From assembly GCF_036417845.1 (NCBI RefSeq), contig NW_027118693.1:2366001-2430000 (forward strand): DNA of 64,000 bases, in the 5' to 3' direction. Positions 57,161-64,000 of the stretch are shown here, piece after piece. Each line of letters begins with the position of its first letter. The stretch's first letter is position 1. This DNA comes from Apteryx mantelli (Eukaryota > Chordata > Aves > Apterygiformes > Apterygidae). The notes beneath the pieces are model-generated. The model was not told where the DNA came from. It saw nothing but the letters and a program-made list of their open reading frames with translations, and made no database searches. A program made the position numbers and the translations under genes.

Positions 57161-59289
57161 GACAGTGAGAAGACAGGAGACAGTTTTGTATGAGCAAAAC
57201 TTTTGCGCAGAACCTCCCCCCCCCAAAAAACATACACATTATCTCTCCTCATCTTGCCAGGACCGTCACTGAGCTCCATGGCTTGAGCTCCCCTCTGTGC
57301 TGCCTGAGTTTGCCGGGAGGAGCAGGGGCCTCTTCCCATGGGCTCCAGAGGAGGCAGTCCTGACCCACAGCACTGGGGACATGGGAGCACGGGTGACTAA
57401 ACTTTCAAAGTCACAGTTTTAGTCAGATTTCATCCACTCATAATGTTGAAGGGCTTTTCAGCATCTTCACTCTCCGTTCTAAACAATGTGTGTTCTTCAA
57501 TAGCTTTAAGGATTCTTTTGTTTTCTTTTAGATTCCCCTGCCATCCCTGAGGAGGATTCTCGGAGACAGAGATCCTCAGCACTGCAGCTGCACTTAGAGT
57601 GAATAGCTGTGATTCCTGAGAGGCCAAAGGCTTCACTCTGTCTTTAGTGCAGAGCGAGGAGAGCTGGCGTGTCCATCAGTCTTGTTCCCAGCTGCCCTGT
57701 GCTTGCACCTCTGAGGGGGAGGACATTTGCACTCATGTTACTATAAAAAGAAATGACACTGCTGAGAGCAGAGGAATCGAGTTTTTTGAGGGCTGTGCTG
57801 GGAGAGGAGATGAGACATTGGAGCTTGTAGTTTCCTCTCACTCTTTGACTGTGACTCTGCTGCCTGGAGCTGTGCCTGCAGGGAGCTCTTTCTTTGTCCC
57901 ACATGGCATGTCAGTGCTTACAGACCCCATCCCACCCACTGGGTGCTCAGCTCTGCCCTGCAGAAACCTCCCGGGGGCAGGGCACTGCCCAGGGGCACCT
58001 CGGTGTTTGCAGGGGCTAAGGAGCATCTGAGAGAAACCTTGATGAAGCTGGAAAGGTGATGCTGGTTCTGTCTGTAGGCTGAGGGGTGCATGAAGGGATT
58101 TGTTGAGTTCCTTCCAGAACTGTTCCTCTCTCACTGTCACTATTTTGGAATCTCAAGCCCCTGTTTAAACCTGACAGCTCCACTAACATTTCATCCCAAC
58201 AAAGAGAATAACACTGAAAGCAGAGACTCATGACAGCTCCTTCCCTTTCAGGTATCCCTGTCTTGACCTTCCTTTTGGAAAGCCACCTCCAGAAATGTTC
58301 TCAGGGTGAGCCGGAGCTGAGAGCAGCCCTGACCCATGCAGCACCCTCTCAACAGGAGAATGAACATGTCCTGCCAGGGGTCAATCATCCCACCCAGAGC
58401 TTCTCCCCACAGCACCGTGGGGAGTTCCCTGGGCAGGTTGAGTGCTGACCCTCGCAGGAGGCAGAGTCACTGTCCCGGACACAGCACCCTGGGGCACAGG
58501 GACACTGCTCTGAATTACAGCCCTGAGCAGACCTGTGTGCACACCCCTGCTTCACACCCCTGCAGCATCCCTGGGAGAAGGTAGCAGGACGCTGTTTCCC
58601 TCTGACAGAGTGCCTGGGAATCCCTGCTCTAAAGCACCTCCTGCCCCACACGAGAGGGACTGGGATACCCATCCTGACAGACCCTATCAGTCATGGGATG
58701 TGCTAGCTTTAGAGAAAACCTCAGGATGCCTCAGCTGCATTGCCCTGCAGCCAGAGACTTACTGTGTTAGGGGCTGTGAAGATTTCTCCTCCAGTGAGCT
58801 CTCAGCCGTCTACCCACTCCTGATTGCCTTGAACTTCTGTCTCACTCATCTTGCTCATCTTCTTCATCTCATCTTGGCACTTGCAGGTAGTGCCTGGAGC
58901 CCTGCTGCTCTCTGCAGAAGAGCTGCTCCTGGACAGAGCTGTCTCTCAGCAGTGCTGCCAGGTTGCCAGGAGCTCCCTCTGTCCCAGGAGCCTGCCCCCC
59001 CTTGGGAACAGCGGCCCAGCTGAAGATGTGACTTAATTTGTCCTTTGTACTCCCTCCTCCGGGGAAATATTCACTGAGGTAGACTAAAATAATCTTCTTT
59101 TGTCTCTCTCTAAATGCTGAAGAGAGACCCATTCCGGCATTGCAGTTTGTCACATCAGAGGGTGGTTTTCTAAGAGAGGTGGCAATGTCTCACTCTGGAA
59201 GCCCCCATTCCCATCTCTTAACTGGGCAGGACATGTGGCCGGGGACAAGAAGGGAATTCATTTTCCCTAAGGAAGTCTGGACATGTAGG

Positions 59290-61140
59290 AAAAGCAGCAT
59301 CCTTCATGTGAGATGTTTACGGACAGCCTTCCTCCTCACCTCCCCAGCCCTGCCATTTCCCTCATCAGACACTGGCGGCTTAGAGCGCACCTTTTCCACC
59401 CAAGTCTCTGGCTGAATGCTACAGCTCCTATGTACTGATTCCCACCTGCTTTCCTTAGAGAACTAGTTGCAGACACAGGAGGATTTTTCTTAACTGCAAA
59501 TAAACAAATACAACAGGTGATAGAATTTAATAAAATACAAAATACACTCCCCAACTATATGTTAAGGCCAAGCTGCCTCCAGTAAGGTCAACTTTCCACA
59601 AGAAAAACTTTCTGAGATGTTTTTGACAGATAGATAGGAAAAGAGAGATGGAAACACAACTAAGGAGTTGGCTAAAGAGACAATACGACTCCTGAAAGAC
59701 GAGGCAAGCTTCAGACCCTCTGAAGCTCAGAGCAGCAACCAGAGAGTTGAGAGGTATCTGAATGGCTAAAGAGTAAAGGGGGGAGGAGGAAAACTGGGCA
59801 GCTATGGAAAGTGCCTAAGTCCAGACAGTCTGATGCAAAGATGCCTTTAGAAATGATCAGTTGAATCAGGACATGTGCAAATATGTGAGAGATTACTAAG
59901 ACCACATCCACAGCATAACGGACAGAGCAGTGGTAACGCAGGTTGAGAGGGACAGATCAACATTTGTTCTCCTGAGATTAATACTCTTCCTGAAAATTTC
60001 CACTATTTCATCATGGGAAAACATTGACATTGACATTAGTCAATCATTTTTTGCTGATGAAAGTGTGTTCACATTTTTTGGATGTTGAAAACAGTTCTTC
60101 ACCTTTCCAGGCCTGGCTCAGGTGTCTACCCAAAAAACACCCAGCAGCACTTGGAGAGGCCCCGGTGTCTCTGAGGTACCTGCCTGGGCCTGGCAACTCT
60201 CACGGGGGACCTGTGGGACACCAGAGCCCCTCAGGGCTGCAGAAGGAGGCTGGGCAGGGGGGACCAGGGCACCTACAATGGCACCAGACGTCCATGACCC
60301 TGTGACAGCATCCCACCCCAATTCTGAAAATCACTTTCCTTAACAAAGACCACCAAAATCACCTCTAAAGACCAGTATATTAAGAAACAAAATACACCAC
60401 CAGCAACAACAACAACAACAAAAACATAATCAAGGAGGGCTATAAGAACAAAGAATGTTAAAAACTGAAAAGTGTGACTAAACATTTCCTTGTTTACATC
60501 CTTTTTAAAATTTCTTTCTTGTTTCATTTTTATTGACATTTTCTAAACATTTTTGCTATAATCAGGCCCACACCATTAAAAAGAAATACTTTTATGTCTC
60601 GCACAGAGCTTAGTGGCCCAAACCACTGCCTGCCTGGGACAGTCCATGCAACTCCTCACTCTTTGGGCAGAGACATTCCTGCTCTGAGGTGTCGAGCTCT
60701 CTCGACTGATAGGGGGAAGCAGGGCAACCAGCTTCAATGAAACACTCTGTTTTTGGATGGCCACATTTGCACAAATCTCAGCACACCTGTGTTGTGGTGA
60801 TGTCTTAAAGGAGTCCCTAAACATCGAGGTGCACTCCCTTTGCATTCCCTGCACAGTAAATGAAGTGCAACTCCATTTGAGGTGACAACAGGGATGAGAC
60901 AGGTCTCACCCGATGCCAGAGCCCTTCAGTGCAGCTGTCTCTGTCTAATGCAGTTGTCTGGACTTCCCTTTTAGTCAAGGGAGAGAAAGAAGGTTTCTTC
61001 CTGAGAGGTCTTGAGAGACTTCTCTTGGTGACCAGCTAACGCTTCAGAAAGGTTCCTGCAGGTCCTGGGTCACATTTCCCAGCACTACATGGGAACACAG
61101 GTACCCCTGGGCATTTCGGGCAGCAATAGCCCCTCTATGT
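59290..61140 (+). repeat. Duplicated block C
   Basis: It matches block A (6650-8430) through its length and block B in its middle: GACAGATAGATAGGAAAAG at 59626, CTGAAGCTCAGAGCAGC at 59722, the CACTTGGAGAGGCC segment at 60149, the GACCCTGTGAC segment at 60296 and GGTGACAACAGGGATGA at 60881. An (AAC)n run at 60404-60422 is private to this copy. Confidence 0.8.
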
Positions 61141-61317
61141 GGGCAAAGGAATAAAGGCCTGAAAACCTATCCAAAAAATATCTCCATACAAAAATGGAAA
61201 AGAAATTATATATTCCTTTCCAGAAGTTCAGATATTTTTTTCAGTTCTAATGAAGCTTTTCTTTCTTTTTTAGTGGCAAGACCATGTGCATGAATTATAG
61301 TATTTGCTCCCTGAATT

Positions 61318-61372
61318 GCATATATATATGCAAATATATATATATGCATATATATATATACCTTTCTTCCCA
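61318..61372 (+). repeat. (AT)n-rich microsatellite
   Basis: Three TATATATA runs are separated by GCA-type interruptions. Confidence 0.9.
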
Positions 61373-61510
61373 ACACTCTGAATGGCGAAACTTTGTTCTG
61401 AGGAAGTACTATTTTTAAACTGACATATTTCCTATCTCTTCTTCTGCCTCTCTGTCCTTTCTTCTTCCTCTGCCTATGCTGCCTTTACCGAGATCTCCCA
61501 GGAAAGATTC

Positions 61511-61800
61511 ACAGAATCACAGCACTTAGGGTGGATGAGACCTCGGGAGGTCACCTAGTCCCACCCCACGCTCAAAGCAGAGGGAACTGGACGAGGTTGC
61601 TCTGGGGCTCCCCTCAATTGCGCATTGTCTACAAACGTGCTGAGAGTGTGCTCCATCCTATGGCATTAATGTAGAAGTTAGAGAGCGTTGCCCTAGGCGT
61701 TGATCACTGAGGGATGTTGCTAGTAACTGGCCACCATTGGACCTTGTGCCACCGATCACAGCATTTTTGCCACAGATCACAGGGCATGGGTTTTCTCCTC
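61511..61800 (-). mobile_element. CR1 LINE 3' part, minus strand
   Basis: CACAGAATCACAGCACTTAG with GACCTCGGGAGGTCACCTAG is the reverse complement of a CR1 3' end with its terminal octamers (AGAATCAC). The following GATCACTGAGGGATGTTGC and CTAGTAACTGGCC belong to the upstream part of the CR1 3' region. Old and diverged. Confidence 0.7.
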
Positions 61801-61854
61801 CTGGCTTGCTCCCATACCACATGGGCTCTTCTTCTGGAATTTCTCATGGCCTAT

Positions 61855-62545
61855 GAGCTCCTGAAACACAACTGATCTCACAAAAATGTCCCCACCCATC
61901 AGCCTCCCGCTGGCCTTTCAGCTGACCAGACACAACAGACCTCATAAGCACCTGCCAAGCCAGGGGGCCTGCTGCTCATCTTTCTCCTTCTCTTAGGGAA
62001 ATGACATCAGCATGCTCTTGCTTCCATCCAGTCACATACTCAGAAATGACCTCACAATCACCATGTGAGCCATGTGCCTGCTGCTGGCCTGTCAGCGGCG
62101 GAGATAGAAGTGATCTCACAGTCACCATCCAAGCCCTGCAACTGTTTCTGGCCTCTCAGCCGCTCAGTTCTAAATGACCTCACCATCAACATCCCAGCCC
62201 TGTGCCTCTTGGTGGTTTATCAGGTCTTCAGGCAGAAGTGACCTCACAACCAATTGCCCCAAGCATTAGCCAAGTGCTGGCCTATCAGCTGCTCAGCCAG
62301 AGGCGATCATCTTACAATCATCTCCCAAGCCCACACGGCTGCTGATGGCCTTTCAGCTTCTCTGATGGAGAAGGTTTGTGTTCTTGCTTGGGAGGTCACT
62401 TCTGTCTCAGCCTCTGAGAGGCTAGCAGCAGGCTCCTGGCTGGGGCATGTGCATGCAAGGTCACGCCTGCCTTAGCAGCTGATAGACCAGCAGCAGGCCC
62501 ATGGCTTGGGTGCTGGTGGTGCTACTTGTCTCTGAGCAGCTGAAC
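61855..62545. repeat. Diverged 65-bp-family satellite with an orientation switch
   Basis: Units from about 61855 to 62365 are in reverse orientation (GTGACCTCACAACCA at 62238, CTGGCCTATCAGCTGCTCAG at 62277). From about 62368 to 62545 they are in forward orientation (GGGAGGTCACTTCTGTCTCAG at 62390, CTGATAGACCAGCAGCAGGC at 62478). The first part to 62010 is collinear with 24840-24995 of block B. The rest is extra in this block. Confidence 0.65.
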
Positions 62546-62849
62546 CTGGGGGTTTAGTTAGGTCATCCTGGCAGGAGATCCTGGCAAGAGTTTCACAAAC
62601 TGCAGGCCTCAGCCAACCTAGTGACACATTGCGAAATGTGCTCAGCTGAGATGGACAGCTGACCTGCCAGGTTAGAAACAACTCCCTCAGAGAAGAGAGG
62701 AGCATGTGCAAAGGTGAGGACCATAACTCTGGGGGGAGCCTTGCAGAGTTATCTGCATAAAACCGCTTCAACTTTGCAAGCTGATCCTCAGCTATGACCC
62801 TACAAGTATTTCTTGCTGACTTAGAGGAAAGTGCTTGAGCATCAGGCAA
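62546..62849. other. No gene recognised
   Basis: Unassigned sequence between the satellite and the distal block C match. Confidence 0.35.
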
Positions 62850-63470
62850 GTATTTTCAGGGTCCAAAAGCAATGTTGGGATTTGCTTTGTTTTCAGCTCA
62901 GTAATAAGCTCTGAGGCCTTGCAACCTCACTCACTGTAGTATGCGCATCTGGGAGAAGTGGTTGTAAGAGGCCAATTCTTTCCTGAAGAAATACTTTGTC
63001 TTGGGAAGTTTTCCTTATTTGCCCATTTGGAAAGGTAATGACTGTGGCATTGCCACTCACAAGAGTTCCTCTGAGCGCTCCATCATGACAAGACCGTTTC
63101 CTTGTTAACTATGTTAGAGAAAAATATCTCACCGTGTCAAGACTGTTCTCTGTGGTCTGCTCCTGGATGTCAGCCGCTGGCTGTCTTGTGTTGGTGCCCA
63201 GGGCAGTGCGCAGCGTGCAGGTTGCAGCAGAGATGCCCAAGGAGGGAGCCCTTTGGCAGGGAGAGATCAGGACCCTGTCTGCCCACCCCGCCCCCCCAGC
63301 CCCTTATTTCACTGCACTGGGGAGTTACTTGGATGGTTAAGTGCTAAGTGGGGGATACTACTGCCTTACAAGCAAAGAGTTTCTAGAATACTGCCATATT
63401 AGAAGAAAGGAGTGTCCACACCAATCATGTTTATTGCTAGTACCCCCCAATAAGCCTTTATTAACAGGGG
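62850..63470 (+). repeat. Distal part of block C, matching block B
   Basis: TTTTCAGGGTCCAAAAGCAA at 62849, GCAGGGAGAGATCAGGACCCT at 63255, GTTACTTGGATGGTTAAG at 63325 and GCTAGTACCCCCC at 63436 follow the same order as 25041-25250 in block B. Extra sequence lies between the first two landmarks here. Confidence 0.7.
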
Positions 63471-64000
63471 AGAGAGGCAACTGCTATGCCTCTCGTCTAA
63501 GAAAACTTGGGATTTGACAGATCTCAGAAGGTTATCTTCAATAAACTCCTCCAAGGAACCCTTCCTGAAAGGTGACCTGTTATGATCTAAATCATTTAAG
63601 CTGCATATTTATATGTGTTTCACAAGACATCTGGAATGTCTTCTATCTTTGGTTAAGCATCAGCTCACGGGACAGGAAGGCCCAAATCAAATACGGGCTG
63701 GAAATCATGGAGAATATATGTTAAAAAAAAAAAAAAAAAAAAAGACAAAGCATTCTGTAAACACTAAAATGTATTTTGTTGCTCTTTGCATTTCCTACCA
63801 CCTGTGAATTACCTTTGATATTAGCTTCCATGTGTTTTCTTTCTTAGATAGACTATATTTCAGATGCAGAAGATGGTACTTCTGAGTGCTTGTTTTTATG
63901 GTCTCCAGTTTTAGTTGTATAAAGGAGTTACCATTAAAGAGAAATGCATGGTTTATTTTGTTTTTTTTTTTGCTTCATACGCTGTCATTCTAAAAGTAGT
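63471..64000. other. Window end, no gene; poly(A) run at 63722-63743
   Basis: No gene is recognised. A pure A run of 22 bases could be a retroposon tail, but no element is recognisable upstream. Another T run is at 63961. Confidence 0.4.

Larger units (their letters stand above)
55290..59035 (-). repeat. Right arm of the large inverted duplication (OR14 unit)
   Basis: It contains the intact OR14 gene and matches 2845-6140 in reverse, from the far 5' flank (59035) through the coding exon to the poly(A) signal region at 55311. The 3' untranslated region is about 870 bp here against 200 bp in the left arm, so sequence between roughly 55380 and 56180 was gained here or lost there. Confidence 0.75.

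Noticed and set aside
63722-63743. Poly(A) tail of a processed gene copy
   Set aside because: No coding remnant or target duplication could be recognised upstream of the A run.

Overview
This is vertebrate DNA, and almost certainly from a bird. It carries CR1 LINE 3' ends with the typical terminal octamer, olfactory receptor (OR) genes of the OR14 type that is expanded in birds, avian-style LTRs, a class I endogenous retrovirus, and CpG islands set in intron-rich, AT-richer sequence. There is no prokaryotic gene organisation. Two OR genes have open reading frames: an OR14-type gene at 56184-57119 (-) and an OR6-like gene at 25778-26731 (-). Other protein-coding material is decayed: four further OR relics, a USP42/USP36-like deubiquitinase copy with its exons spread over 10.2-17.3 kb, and retroviral gag, pol and env remnants.

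Layout. 0-2.7 kb: a diverged tandem duplication (about 1.1 kb period) carrying OR6-like relics. 2.8-6.1 kb: an OR14 unit (5' flank, a reading frame with two frameshifts, a poly(A) signal) that recurs inverted at 55.3-59.0 kb, where the gene is intact. 6.65-8.43 kb: block A, repeated directly as block B (23.6-25.3 kb) and block C (59.3-63.5 kb). 10.2-20 kb: the USP42-like copy on the minus strand, running away from a CpG island at 17.9-19.0 kb. The island is followed by a solo LTR with clean terminal inverted repeats and a 4-bp target duplication. 23.2-27.4 kb: the OR6-like gene between two inverted 0.32-kb arms. 28.5-31.7 kb: another OR relic and a minus-strand ERV/LTR remnant. 31.98-35.6 kb: a CpG-island promoter and a CpG-depleted inverted copy of it. 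36.5-42.8 kb: a 65-bp satellite grading from diverged flanks into a homogeneous core of about 40 units. 42.8-47.9 kb: the endogenous retrovirus, then one and a half satellite units in the opposite orientation and another solo LTR. 49-50 kb: an OR11/OR10-like pseudogene. 51 kb: a CR1 copy. 56-57 kb: the intact OR14 gene. 59-63.5 kb: block C with more diverged satellite.

The pieces look like the products of repeated segmental duplication and inversion in an OR-rich, repeat-rich chromosome region. OR units, satellite seeds and blocks A/B/C have been copied together, and the 65-bp satellite later amplified in one place. Nothing suggests a metabolic or operon-like system. The most unusual items are the nested higher-order structure and conserved dyads of the 65-bp satellite, the USP42-like copy whose catalytic cysteine codon now reads glycine, and the OR6-like gene that lacks the extracellular-loop-2 cysteine expected in this receptor class. 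All homology calls come from reading the sequence and remembered family motifs; no alignment or database search was run.
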